A stretch of 64,000 nt of DNA from RU20A sp042610495. GTDB taxonomy: Bacteria; Pseudomonadota; Alphaproteobacteria; Rhizobiales; Rhizobiaceae. The first letter of the stretch is position 1; every line of letters starts with the position of its first letter. The notes below the pieces were generated by a model. It searched no databases. It worked only from the letters and a program-made list of their open reading frames with translations, and was not told the origin of the DNA. The DNA is taken from assembly GCF_042610495.1 (NCBI RefSeq), contig NZ_JBHGAP010000005.1:62001-126000 (forward strand), read 5' to 3'. This document shows positions 52,715 through 61,137 of this stretch, in pieces. The position numbers were made by a program, and so were the translations under genes.

Positions 52715-53437
52715 TCACGCAATCAGCCTCGCACGCAACGCCTTGACGACGGCCTGGACGCGGTTGACGGAGTCGAGCTTTTGCGTGGCGCGGTTCAGGT
52801 AATGGGTCACGGTATATTCCGAAAGACCGAGGATAGCAGCAACCTCGCCGGCCGTCTTGCCCTCCGCGGCCCATCGCAGGCACTCCACCTCGCGGTCGGA
52901 CAGGCGCGCGGTGAACGCAGCCCGATCGAGGTTGAGGTCACAAACGCGCTGAAAGAGCGCACTGCAGGCCATGTTCAGCGCCACGATCTCTTCGGTCGTC
53001 ACCGTCTCGCGATCCCCGCCGAAGCCGATCGCCCCGCGCACGCCGCGCCGATCGTGGACCGGAATATAAACGCCGCGCTGCAGGCCGGCTTCGGCGAACG
53101 CATCATAGACCCGCCCGCCAACGGGCAGATTGCGTTTCTCGGCGATGTCGAAGGTGAAGGGAAGGGTGTTTTTGCGCAGATTGTCGAAAATCGGGCTGCC
53201 GCGCGACCAGCGCTCCTTGTCATACTGGGCGATCAGCTTTGCGGGCCAGTTGGTCAGCACGGTGTGATCGGCAAGCAATTCGCACGCACGGTCGCGCAGG
53301 ACCATGACGATAAAGCCATTGAAGCGAAAATCGCTGCAGAGACGACTGAGCGCGGTCGAGACATCGTCGGCGCTCATGCAGCGCTCCGGCGCGATCAGCG
53401 TTTCTTCAAGTCTCTCGACGAAAGCGATGTCCATCAT
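52715..53437 (-). CDS. LuxR-type regulator with autoinducer-binding domain (copy B)
   Basis: 240 residues, same layout as copy A: an autoinducer-binding-like domain and a C-terminal LuxR helix-turn-helix (LSDREVECLRWAAEGKTAGE, GLSEYTVTHYLNRATQKLD). The last about 60 residues are strongly similar to copy A, while the sensor halves differ more, as expected of a duplication followed by ligand-site divergence. No synthase is nearby. Two consecutive ATG codons form the start at 53437. Confidence 0.82.
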   Translation of the reverse strand: MMDIAFVERLEETLIAPERCMSADDVSTALSRLCSDFRFNGFIVMVLRDRACELLADHTVLTNWPAKLIAQYDKERWSRGSPIFDNLRKNTLPFTFDIAEKRNLPVGGRVYDAFAEAGLQRGVYIPVHDRRGVRGAIGFGGDRETVTTEEIVALNMACSALFQRVCDLNLDRAAFTARLSDREVECLRWAAEGKTAGEVAAILGLSEYTVTHYLNRATQKLDSVNRVQAVVKALRARLIA

Positions 53438-53626
53438 GTCGCACTTTTCTACTCATTTCGGCGCGCCGCCGAGACAGGGTACAGACCCACCACAAAACGA
53501 GCGCGCAGACCCGTTCACAGGCAACGGCGCACTCGAATTTACCGACGTCAACGTAGCCTCAAGGTAACATTCTCCGGGGCAATGCGTCCAGCTTGAGCGG
53601 AAAGTTTACCGTAAAGCCACCCCGTT

Positions 53627-54430
53627 TCAGCGGAACAGACCGAGACGCAGGCGCCAATCCCGGCCGATTTCGGCTGCCGTCGCCCTGACCACCGGCGACC
53701 AGTCCAGAAGCTGCGGCAGGGAGACGCGATAGGCGGGACCGGTCACGGAAATTCCTGCGACGACATCATCGGTCCCGGCGCGAATCGGTGCGGCCACGCA
53801 GCGAATACCTTCTTCGTGCTCTTCCCTGTCGAGCGCATAGCCGGCGGCGCGGATCTCCTCCACTTCCCGGCGCAGGGCGTCGGCATCCGCAAGGGTCTGC
53901 GGCGTGTGGCGCACGAATTGCAACCCGGCAAGCAAGGCCTCCAGCGCCGGATCCGGCAGCAGGGAAATGGCCGCCTTGCCAAGGCCGGTGCAATAGACGG
54001 GCGAGGCCTTGCCGATCTGCGACCCCATCCGCACCCCCTGCCGGCTCTCCACCTTGTCGATATAGACGATGTCGGCGCCGCTCAGCACGCCGAGATGGAC
54101 AGTCTCGCCCGTGATGGCATTGAGACGGGCGAGATGCGGCTCGGCGACACTGCGGAAACTGTGGCGGGACCAGGAGCGATGCGCCAGCCGCAAGAGGCGA
54201 AGACCGGGCGAATAGCTGCCATCCGGGCCTGCGACCAGCAAGCCTTCGCGAACCAGATGGGCAAGCTGGCGATGCAGGGTGCCGCGCGGCTGGCCGGCGC
54301 GCTGCAGGATATCCGTGAACCGCAGCGGCTCATCGGCCGACAGCACGAGATCGAGCACGGCCATGACCTTGCCGAACGTGCCGGTGTCGGTCGATGAAAC
54401 CGTTTCGGAATTGCCCGGCTCTCCGGTCAT
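53627..54430 (-). CDS. IclR-family transcriptional regulator
   Basis: 267 residues. A winged helix (about 18-80, with FTDILQRAGQPRGTLHRQL) is followed by the IclR effector domain with MGSQIGKASPVYCTGLGKA and EEHEEGIRCVAAPI near residues 190-205. It is divergent from the SDR-dgoK-dgoA-lactonase operon and is the likely regulator of it, through the palindromes at 54557-54593. AGGAAGGAA precedes ATG 54430. The effector is probably a sugar acid or its phosphate. Confidence 0.88.
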   Translation of the reverse strand: MTGEPGNSETVSSTDTGTFGKVMAVLDLVLSADEPLRFTDILQRAGQPRGTLHRQLAHLVREGLLVAGPDGSYSPGLRLLRLAHRSWSRHSFRSVAEPHLARLNAITGETVHLGVLSGADIVYIDKVESRQGVRMGSQIGKASPVYCTGLGKAAISLLPDPALEALLAGLQFVRHTPQTLADADALRREVEEIRAAGYALDREEHEEGIRCVAAPIRAGTDDVVAGISVTGPAYRVSLPQLLDWSPVVRATAAEIGRDWRLRLGLFR

Positions 54431-54556
54431 GCCGCTTTCCTTCCTCTGCCGTACAGCGATGCAGGCAACCCGCGTCGCCGGGCCGACCTCGCCGCCCATC
54501 TCACCCTTCCGCTGGCCCTTACCGGAGACCTTGACAGGGCCGATGTCGGCGGTGAT

Positions 54557-54593
54557 ATTCCACATAGTAAAACAAAGTTCCATATAATGGAAC
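54557..54593. promoter_or_regulatory. Tandem IclR-type operators
   Basis: GTTCCATATAATGGAAC (54577-54593) is a perfect 17-base palindrome with an ATA centre. ATTCCACATAGTAAAAC (54557-54573) matches it at 12 of 17 positions and lies exactly 20 bases, two helical turns, before it. They lie between the divergent IclR gene and sugar-acid operon, and 45 bases before the SDR start, which is the placement expected for operators. Confidence 0.65.
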
Positions 54594-54637
54594 ACATTTA
54601 TCGAGGTTCCCGCGGGCGCCTCGGGGCGAGAGCTTTG

Positions 54638-55393
54638 ATGCAGCAGTATGGCGACCTCATCGGCAAGGCAGTGCTCGTGACCGGAGGTGCATCGGGTATC
54701 GGCGCGGCTTTGGTGGAGGCCTTTTGCCGGGCGGGTTCTCGCGTCGGCTTTCTCGATATCGATTCCGATGCCGCAGGCCGGCTGGTCGACAAGCTCGGGG
54801 GCGACGGCTTCGCGCCGGCCTCTGTCGCCTGCGACCTCAGGGATGCGGATGGCGTTGCGACGGCGGTCGAGGCGCTGGCAACGCAGCTCGGCGGGCTCGA
54901 TATTCTGATCAACAATGCCGCGCGCGACGACCGGCAGGATTTCGACGCGGTCACGGCGGCCGACTGGGACGAGAGCCAGGCGGTGAACCTGCGCCACCTG
55001 TTCTTCGCAGCCCAGGCCGCCGTGCCCTACATGCGCAAGGCGGGCGGCGGCGCGATCGTGAACTTCTCGTCGATCGCCTATCTCCTGAACATGGGAGACA
55101 TTCCATCCTATGCCACGGCAAAGGCCGGGATCGTCGGGCTAACACGGTCTCTTGCCGGGCGGCTCGGACCGGAGAACATCCGCGTCAACTGCATCCTGCC
55201 GGGCATGATCGTCACCGAGCGGCAGAAGCGGCTGTGGCTTACGGAGGAATCGATCGCCCGAATGGTGGACCGGCAGTGCCTGAAACGGGCACTGGAGCCA
55301 GGCGATCTCGTCGGCCCCTGTCTTTTCCTCGCCTCGTCCGCCTCCGGCGGCATGACGGCACAGAGCATCATCGTCGACGGAGGCGCGACCTGA
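54638..55393 (+). CDS. Short-chain dehydrogenase, probable sugar (galactose-type) dehydrogenase
   Basis: 251 residues. The NAD-binding TGGASGIG is near the N-terminus, NNAA follows, and the active site is Ser in NFSSIAYL with Tyr and Lys in SYATAKAG. In this operon it would oxidise an aldose, such as galactose, to a lactone, which the last gene opens. This is an inference from context. I place the start at ATG 54638 (GAG upstream); the ATG at 54587 lies inside the palindromic operator. It is followed by dgoK after two bases. Confidence 0.82.
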   Translation: MQQYGDLIGKAVLVTGGASGIGAALVEAFCRAGSRVGFLDIDSDAAGRLVDKLGGDGFAPASVACDLRDADGVATAVEALATQLGGLDILINNAARDDRQDFDAVTAADWDESQAVNLRHLFFAAQAAVPYMRKAGGGAIVNFSSIAYLLNMGDIPSYATAKAGIVGLTRSLAGRLGPENIRVNCILPGMIVTERQKRLWLTEESIARMVDRQCLKRALEPGDLVGPCLFLASSASGGMTAQSIIVDGGAT

Positions 55394-55395
55394 CC

Positions 55396-56313
55396 ATGAC
55401 CAACCCATCCTATGCTGCCGTCGACTGGGGCACCACGAGCTTCCGCCTCTGGCTGATCGGCGCCGACGGTGCCGTTCTTGCCGAGCGACGGGCGAGCGAC
55501 GGCATGACCAGCGCAGCCGCGGCCGGCGGTTTCGAGGCGGTACTGGAACGGCATCTGGCCGAGGCCGGCGCTTCTGCCGACACACCTGTCATTGCCTGCG
55601 GCATGGTGGGGGCCCGCCAGGGCTGGGTCGAGGCCGGCTATATCGATACCCCGGCCGCGCTTGCCGATATTGCCGGACAGGCCGTGCGCGTGCCCGGCCT
55701 TCACCGCGACGTGCGCATCCTGCCCGGGCTCTGCCAGCGCGATGGCGACCACCCCGATGTCATGCGCGGCGAGGAAACCCAGCTTCTGGGCGCCACACGC
55801 TTTGCGCCGGATGCGAGCGGCCTCGTCTGCATGCCCGGTACGCACAGCAAATGGGTGCGGCTTGCCGGCGGCCGGGTCGAGGGCTTCTCGACCTTCATGA
55901 CGGGCGAACTGTTCGACGTGATCTCCCGCCATTCGATCCTCTCGCACACGCTGGCTGACGCGGGCGGGTTCGACGGCAGCCATGCGGATTTCCGTGCTGC
56001 CGTTGCAAGCGCGATCGACAATCCCGCCCTTGCCACAAATCTCGTCTTCTCCATCCGCGCCGGGCAGCTGCTGCAGGGCAAGGATGCGACCGCCTCGCGG
56101 GCGCGGCTTTCGGGCACGATGATCGGGCTGGAACTGGCCGGGGCGCTGTCGTTCGGCGCCGTCAGCGAGGCCATCCTCGTCGTGTCGGGCGGGCTTGGCG
56201 GTCTTTACGAAGCGGCCTTTACGGTCGCCGGGCTTTCGGCCAGAACGGTGGACGCGGATGCGACGGTGCGCGAAGGGCTTGCGCATGCGGCCCGGCAGAT
56301 CTGGGCCGCCTGA
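55396..56313 (+). CDS. dgoK: 2-dehydro-3-deoxygalactonokinase DgoK
   Basis: 305 residues, actin-like kinase fold. AVDWGTTSFRLWL at the N-terminus is the phosphate-1 motif of DgoK, GMVGARQGWVEAGY follows, and the C-terminal LVVSGGLGGLYEAAF motif matches. It phosphorylates 2-dehydro-3-deoxygalactonate for cleavage by DgoA. It is two bases downstream of the SDR gene, and dgoA starts 70 bases later. Confidence 0.92.
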   Translation: MTNPSYAAVDWGTTSFRLWLIGADGAVLAERRASDGMTSAAAAGGFEAVLERHLAEAGASADTPVIACGMVGARQGWVEAGYIDTPAALADIAGQAVRVPGLHRDVRILPGLCQRDGDHPDVMRGEETQLLGATRFAPDASGLVCMPGTHSKWVRLAGGRVEGFSTFMTGELFDVISRHSILSHTLADAGGFDGSHADFRAAVASAIDNPALATNLVFSIRAGQLLQGKDATASRARLSGTMIGLELAGALSFGAVSEAILVVSGGLGGLYEAAFTVAGLSARTVDADATVREGLAHAARQIWAA

Positions 56314-56383
56314 TCACCGACTGAAGATGGAATTGCGCCGGGGCGGCCGATGCACGACCACGGCTTACAAGAGGACGATGTTC

Positions 56384-57022
56384 ATGAACCGCATTCCCTT
56401 TCCCCCCATGCAGCGCGCGCTCGTTGCCATCCTGCGCGGCCTGAAGCCCGAGGAAACGGAAGCGGTGGTGGGCACGCTGATCGAGGCCGGGCTGACGGCG
56501 ATCGAAATCCCGCTGAATTCGCCGGATCCCTTCACCTCCATCGAGATCGCCGCGAAGATGGCCCCCGAAAGCGTGTTGATCGGCGCGGGAACGGTGCTGA
56601 CGACCGAGGACGTGGAGCGGCTGGACAGCACCGGCGGACGGCTGATGGTGAGCCCGAATGTGGAGCCGGCCGTGATCCGGCTGGCCGCCGAGCGCGGCAT
56701 GGTGACCCTGCCCGGCGTCTTTACGCCCACCGAGGCGCTGGCCGCCGCGCGCGCGGGTGCGACGGGCCTCAAGTTCTTCCCGGCCAGCGTGCTCGGCCCG
56801 GACGGCATCAACGCGATCCGCGCCGTGCTGCCGAAGGATCTGACCATCGCCGCGGTCGGCGGCGTATCCGAAACGAACTTCGCCGACTACGCCCGCATCG
56901 GCATCCGCGCCTTCGGGCTCGGCTCCAGCCTCTACAAGGCCGGCATGAGTGCCGCCGAAGTCGGACAGCGGGCGAAGGTGACAATCGAGGCCTATGACCG
57001 AGTCTATGGAGGAGAGGCGTGA
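56384..57022 (+). CDS. dgoA: 2-dehydro-3-deoxy-6-phosphogalactonate aldolase DgoA
   Basis: 212 residues, class I KDPG-type aldolase. The N-terminal LVAILRGLKPEET and IEIPLNSPDPF are typical of DgoA, and the Schiff-base Lys lies in GATGLKFFPASVLG. It splits the phosphorylated keto-deoxy acid into pyruvate and glyceraldehyde 3-phosphate. ATG 56384 follows GAGGA by nine bases. The stop codon overlaps the lactonase start by one base (TGATG). Confidence 0.92.
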   Translation: MNRIPFPPMQRALVAILRGLKPEETEAVVGTLIEAGLTAIEIPLNSPDPFTSIEIAAKMAPESVLIGAGTVLTTEDVERLDSTGGRLMVSPNVEPAVIRLAAERGMVTLPGVFTPTEALAAARAGATGLKFFPASVLGPDGINAIRAVLPKDLTIAAVGGVSETNFADYARIGIRAFGLGSSLYKAGMSAAEVGQRAKVTIEAYDRVYGGEA

Positions 57023-57903
57023 TGGAACGGGAAGCGTTTCAGGGACGGGTGCTGTGCGGGGCGCATCTCGAACTCGGCGAAGGGCCGACCTACGATCCGG
57101 CGACCGACACGGCCTGGTGGTTCGACATCAAGGGCAAGGCGCTGCATGCGCTCGAGCTTGCGACCGGCACCAAGACCGTGCACCCCCTACCCTTTCTCGG
57201 CAGCGTGATGGCGGTCGTCGACGCCGGGCGCCAACTGATCGTCTCCGACCAGGGTCTCTTCATCCGCAACACCGGCGATGGCAGCCTGTCGCTCCACGTG
57301 ACGCTGGAGGACAAACCGGAAAATCGCTCCAATGACGGGCGCATGCACCCTTCCGGCGCATTGTGGGCCAGCACCATGGGGCGCAAAGCGGAGGATGGTG
57401 CCGGCGCCATCTATCACGTCGCGGGAACGACGGTCACGAAGCTGTTCGACGGCATCACCATTCCGAACGGCATCTGCTTCTCGCCGGACGGATCGGTCGG
57501 CTATTACGTCGATTCCATCCCGAACCGGCTGATGCGGGTGGCGCTCGATCCGGCCACGGGACTGCCCACGGGAACGCCGACGGTGCTGGTCGATGCGCAT
57601 GGCTCCGACGCCACGATCGATGGCGCCATCACCGATGCCGAAGGCAATATCTGGAACGCCACCTGGGGCATCGGGGCGGTGGATGTCTATCGCCCGGACG
57701 GCACCCGCATCGCCCGATACGGCGTGCCCGCCAAGCAATCGAGCTGCCCGGCCGCCATCGGCCGCAAGGCCGACCGCGTGCTGGTGACATCGGCCTGGCA
57801 GGATTACGGCCCGGCGGAGAAGGCCGCAGACCCGCGGGCCGGCAACACGTTCGAGCTCGGCGTTTCCTTTAAAGGCAAGTTCGAGCCGGCTTTCCGGCTT
57901 TGA
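57022..57903 (+). CDS. SMP-30/gluconolactonase family lactonase
   Basis: 293-residue six-bladed beta-propeller. SMP-30 metal ligands are visible in ELGEGPTYD (Glu), NDGRMHPSGALWASTMG (Asn) and TDAEGNIWNATWGIG (Asp). It would open the aldonolactone made by the SDR to aldonate. Together with DgoK and DgoA this gives a De Ley-Doudoroff route for galactose-like sugars, but no dehydratase to connect lactonase and kinase is in the window. It overlaps dgoA by one base. Confidence 0.87.
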   Translation: MEREAFQGRVLCGAHLELGEGPTYDPATDTAWWFDIKGKALHALELATGTKTVHPLPFLGSVMAVVDAGRQLIVSDQGLFIRNTGDGSLSLHVTLEDKPENRSNDGRMHPSGALWASTMGRKAEDGAGAIYHVAGTTVTKLFDGITIPNGICFSPDGSVGYYVDSIPNRLMRVALDPATGLPTGTPTVLVDAHGSDATIDGAITDAEGNIWNATWGIGAVDVYRPDGTRIARYGVPAKQSSCPAAIGRKADRVLVTSAWQDYGPAEKAADPRAGNTFELGVSFKGKFEPAFRL

Positions 57904-57927
57904 TTGGCGACTGCGCCGCCGGCCGGT

Positions 57928-58812
57928 TCACACCCGGCGGCGGAACTGCTGCGGTGTCTCGCCATGCAGCTCGCGGAAGGCGCGGGCAAACTGGCTGGAG
58001 CCATTGAACCCGCAGGCCGTGGCAATGGCCGAAATCGGCCAGCCAGTTTCGGCCAGCAGCTTTCGTGCCCTTTCGATGCGTCGCAGGGTGACATAGCGAT
58101 AGGGCGGCTCGCCGGTGCTTGCCTTGAACGCGCGCGAGAAATGGAAGCGGGTGAGACCGCAAAGGGCGGCGAGGTCATCGAGCGCGATGTCCTTGTCCAG
58201 ATGATCCTCCACAAAGGCCTGAACGAGGCGCAACTGCTGCGACGTGAGCTGCCCGGCACCGGACAGGCGCGGGCGTGTCTCCCGTGACAGCTGGAACATT
58301 TCGAGCGCCGCTCCCAGGCCGACCGTTTCGGCGTGGAGCCGGGAAACCGGCCCATCGATCCCGGTCATGAGATGACCGAGACGGCGCATCGTGGCGCCGA
58401 GGCCTTCATCGGTGAAATAGATGTGCGGCCGGGCCTCGGTGCCGTTGATCTCCTTTTGCAACTCCGCCTCCATGGCGGAGGGATCAAAGCTCACCACGGT
58501 GAAGGCATTGAGGCGGTCTGCGGGCTTGGCCCAGCCATCGATGGCGCAGCCGGCCGGCGTATAGGTCATGCGGTCGCGAAGATCCCCGCCGGGAACCGCC
58601 GGCTCGCCCGTCACCAGAAGCTCGCCATCCTCCAGAATCAGGTCGTGATGCGCCAAGTAATGCGTCTGCCCATCCCAGTGAAAATCGTAGGCAGCAGGAA
58701 GATGCAATCGTGAGTAGGAAACAGTCACGCCCAGCCAGCTGTGCGCCGCAACAAATTCCTGACGTCCGTCAATTTCTTTAAAGTTTAGTTCGAGTTCCGA
58801 TTTTCGCGACAT
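57928..58812 (-). CDS. AraC-family transcriptional regulator
   Basis: 294 residues. A sensor half of about 185 residues without a recognised ligand motif is followed by two helix-turn-helix units (LDDLAALCGLTRFHFSRAFK and AIATACGFNGSSQFARAF). The C-terminal ELHGETPQQFRRRV ending is typical. It converges with the sugar-acid operon; its targets are unknown and could include the neighbouring operon or chemoreceptor. Confidence 0.85.
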   Translation of the reverse strand: MSRKSELELNFKEIDGRQEFVAAHSWLGVTVSYSRLHLPAAYDFHWDGQTHYLAHHDLILEDGELLVTGEPAVPGGDLRDRMTYTPAGCAIDGWAKPADRLNAFTVVSFDPSAMEAELQKEINGTEARPHIYFTDEGLGATMRRLGHLMTGIDGPVSRLHAETVGLGAALEMFQLSRETRPRLSGAGQLTSQQLRLVQAFVEDHLDKDIALDDLAALCGLTRFHFSRAFKASTGEPPYRYVTLRRIERARKLLAETGWPISAIATACGFNGSSQFARAFRELHGETPQQFRRRV

Positions 58813-59040
58813 AGCTCAGTGCGTAGACTTTAGTTTTCGAATATACTGTAGTTGTTTTCAACCGGAATACGAAATGAGAGCATATTCGCAAAAAAAGTCG
58901 ACCATCAGCAAGATGCGTCAGCCAATTTTTACCAATGATTCACATATCGGCGACAAGGTATTTTAGTAAATTAAGGCAGACCGCAAGCAAAGGCCGTGGG
59001 GGCGGCGTTGCGATTTGCGATCAGAGGGGCGGATTACCTC

Positions 59041-60828
59041 ATGTTTGGACTTGGACAGTCGGATGCACGCGCGATGCTTGAAGCCATAGGCAGATCTCAA
59101 GCCGTCATCGAATTCAAGATTGACGGGACAATCATCAACGCCAACGCGAATTTCTGCAAGACGCTCGGCTATGAGCTTGCAGAAATACTTGGCAAACACC
59201 ATAGGATTTTCGTCGAACCCAAGGAAGCGGCAAGCCCGGACTACGAGGCTTTCTGGGCAAAGCTGCGGCGCGGCGAATATGACCAGCGCCAGTACAAGCG
59301 GATCGGCAAGGGCGGCAAGGAAGTCTGGATCGAGGCCTCCTACAACCCGGTCTGCCGGGGCGGGAAGCCCTACAAGATCATCAAGATCGCGACCGACATC
59401 ACGGCACGCAAGCTGGAAGCGGCGGAGGTCGAGGGCAAGATGTTTGCCCTCTCGCGCGCCCAGGCGATCATCGAGTTTACGCCGTCGGGCGAGATCCTGA
59501 CGGCCAATGGCAACTTCCTGAAGGCGCTCGGCTACAGCCTGGAAGAAATCCAGGGCAAGCATCACCGCATGTTCTGCGATCCGGCCTATACGCAATCGGA
59601 CGACTACCGGCGGTTCTGGGACAAGCTGGCCGGTGGCGAATTTGTTGCCGACGAATTCACCCGCATCGGCAAGGGTGGACGGAAGGTTTTCATCCAGGCG
59701 AGCTACAATCCGGTCTTCGACATGAACTGCAAGGTGGTGAAGGTGGTGAAATTTGCCACCGACGTGACGGACCGCGTCGCCAACGTGCAGGATCTGGCGC
59801 AGGCGCTGAACGCGATGGCCAAGGGCGACATGACCCGGACGCTGGAGCGTCCGTTCATCACCGCGCTCGAACAGCTTCGCAGCGACTACAACAACACGGC
59901 AGCGAACCTGCGCTCGACGCTGCAGACGATCTGGAACAATGCCGGCGCCATTGCCGCGGCATCCCAGCAGATCCAGTCGGCATCGAACGACCTTTCCAAG
60001 CGCACCGAACAGCAGGCGGCCTCCGTGGAAGAAACGGCCGCGGCGCTGGAGGAAATCACCACGACCGTTACCGATTCCGCCGGCCGTGCCCAGGAGGCCG
60101 GCAAGCTGGTCCGCGGCACAAAGCAGAGCGCCGAGCATTCAGGGTTGGTCGTCGGCCAGGCCGTCGATGCCATGGGCAAGATCGAGCAGTCGGCCGGTGA
60201 GATCGGCAACATCATCGGCGTCATCGACGAAATCGCCTTCCAGACCAACCTGCTGGCGCTGAATGCCGGCGTGGAGGCGGCCCGTGCGGGCGAGGCAGGC
60301 AAGGGCTTTGCCGTCGTGGCGCAGGAGGTGCGCGAGCTGGCGCAGCGCTCCGCCAAGGCTGCCAAGGAAATCAAGGAGTTGATCAACACCTCCAACCAGC
60401 ACGTCAAAAGCGGCGTGACGCTCGTCAACAATACGGGCAAGGCGCTGGAGGAAATCGTCTCCCAGGTTGTTCTCGTGGACAGCAATGTCGAGGCGATCGT
60501 CGAGGCCTCGCGCGAGCAGGCGACCGGCCTCAAGGAGATCAATATTGCCGTCAACACCATGGATCAGGGCACGCAGAAGAATGCGGCCATGGTGGAGGAA
60601 ACCACCGCCGCCGCCCATAGCCTTGCCCGCGAGGCGCAGCTTCTCTTCGAACTGCTCGGCCAGTTCGACATCGGCGATCGCACGCAGCGTGCGGCCATGG
60701 CCGCGCAGGACAATGCCAGACGCTCGGCTGCGCCTGCTGCGCCGCAACGGGCATCTGTGGCGAAGACCGTGCGGGCCTTCAACGGCAATGCCGCGCTGAA
60801 GGGCGGCGACAGCTGGGAAGAATTCTAG
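59041..60828 (+). CDS. Soluble chemoreceptor with two PAS domains
   Basis: 595 residues with no signal peptide or membrane helix, so it is cytoplasmic. Two PAS-PAC units (about 10-128 and 132-250) share internal similarity (LGYELAEILGKHHRIF and LGYSLEEIQGKHHRMF). A HAMP-like linker follows, then the signalling tip IDEIAFQTNLLALNAGVEAARAG. It ends in SWEEF, a CheR/CheB docking pentapeptide. PAS domains suggest redox or energy sensing, as in Aer-like receptors, though no flavin motif can be named. ATG 59041 fits the start MFGLGQSDARAML. Confidence 0.92.
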   Translation: MFGLGQSDARAMLEAIGRSQAVIEFKIDGTIINANANFCKTLGYELAEILGKHHRIFVEPKEAASPDYEAFWAKLRRGEYDQRQYKRIGKGGKEVWIEASYNPVCRGGKPYKIIKIATDITARKLEAAEVEGKMFALSRAQAIIEFTPSGEILTANGNFLKALGYSLEEIQGKHHRMFCDPAYTQSDDYRRFWDKLAGGEFVADEFTRIGKGGRKVFIQASYNPVFDMNCKVVKVVKFATDVTDRVANVQDLAQALNAMAKGDMTRTLERPFITALEQLRSDYNNTAANLRSTLQTIWNNAGAIAAASQQIQSASNDLSKRTEQQAASVEETAAALEEITTTVTDSAGRAQEAGKLVRGTKQSAEHSGLVVGQAVDAMGKIEQSAGEIGNIIGVIDEIAFQTNLLALNAGVEAARAGEAGKGFAVVAQEVRELAQRSAKAAKEIKELINTSNQHVKSGVTLVNNTGKALEEIVSQVVLVDSNVEAIVEASREQATGLKEINIAVNTMDQGTQKNAAMVEETTAAAHSLAREAQLLFELLGQFDIGDRTQRAAMAAQDNARRSAAPAAPQRASVAKTVRAFNGNAALKGGDSWEEF

Positions 60829-60864
60829 AGCGCTGCTCGATCTGACAGGATCAGATCGGCGCTC
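60828..60864. repeat. Imperfect palindrome after the soluble chemoreceptor gene
   Basis: GAGCGC (60828-60833) pairs with GCGCTC (60859-60864), and GATCTGA (60839-60845) with TCAGATC (60851-60857), around CAGGA, with an uneven bulge. It begins on the stop codon. It may be a small dispersed palindrome of rhizobia or a 3' end stabiliser. Confidence 0.5.
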
Positions 60865-61137
60865 CAGCCCATTTTTCAAAGTATGATCTTGTCGGTCCTC
60901 GTTTCACTCCGGCCGGATTATGCTCCAGAGGCCGAAGGCAGCCTTCACTCCCAAAGTGATCAGAAAAAATGAGCCCGCTTTCCCGAAAGCGGGCTCTAAA
61001 ATATTGAAATGTTCCCGATTTTCGGAAAAATTTTCTGCGGAACCACTTTCCAGATCGACACGTTAGAGCGGCATCAGCGGTGCGGGATGAATGAAACCGC
61101 GCCTTGATCGCAACGAAACGAAAAGGAAGGTTACCCC
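60829..61137. other. Intergenic region before the PRC-barrel gene
   Basis: About 310 bases that hold the palindrome at 60828-60864, the terminator at 60971-60996 and the AT-rich promoter area of the PRC-barrel gene. No coding sequence seen. Confidence 0.5.
60971..60996. terminator. Rho-independent terminator of the soluble chemoreceptor gene
   Basis: GAGCCCGCTTT (60971-60981) pairs with AAAGCGGGCTC (60986-60996) around CCCG. It is followed by TAAAAT and preceded by AAAAAAT, so it may work in both directions. Confidence 0.65.

Noticed and set aside
54587..54637. Upstream ATG start for the SDR
   Set aside because: It lies inside the palindromic operator and adds residues not typical of SDR proteins; ATG 54638 has a suitable binding site.
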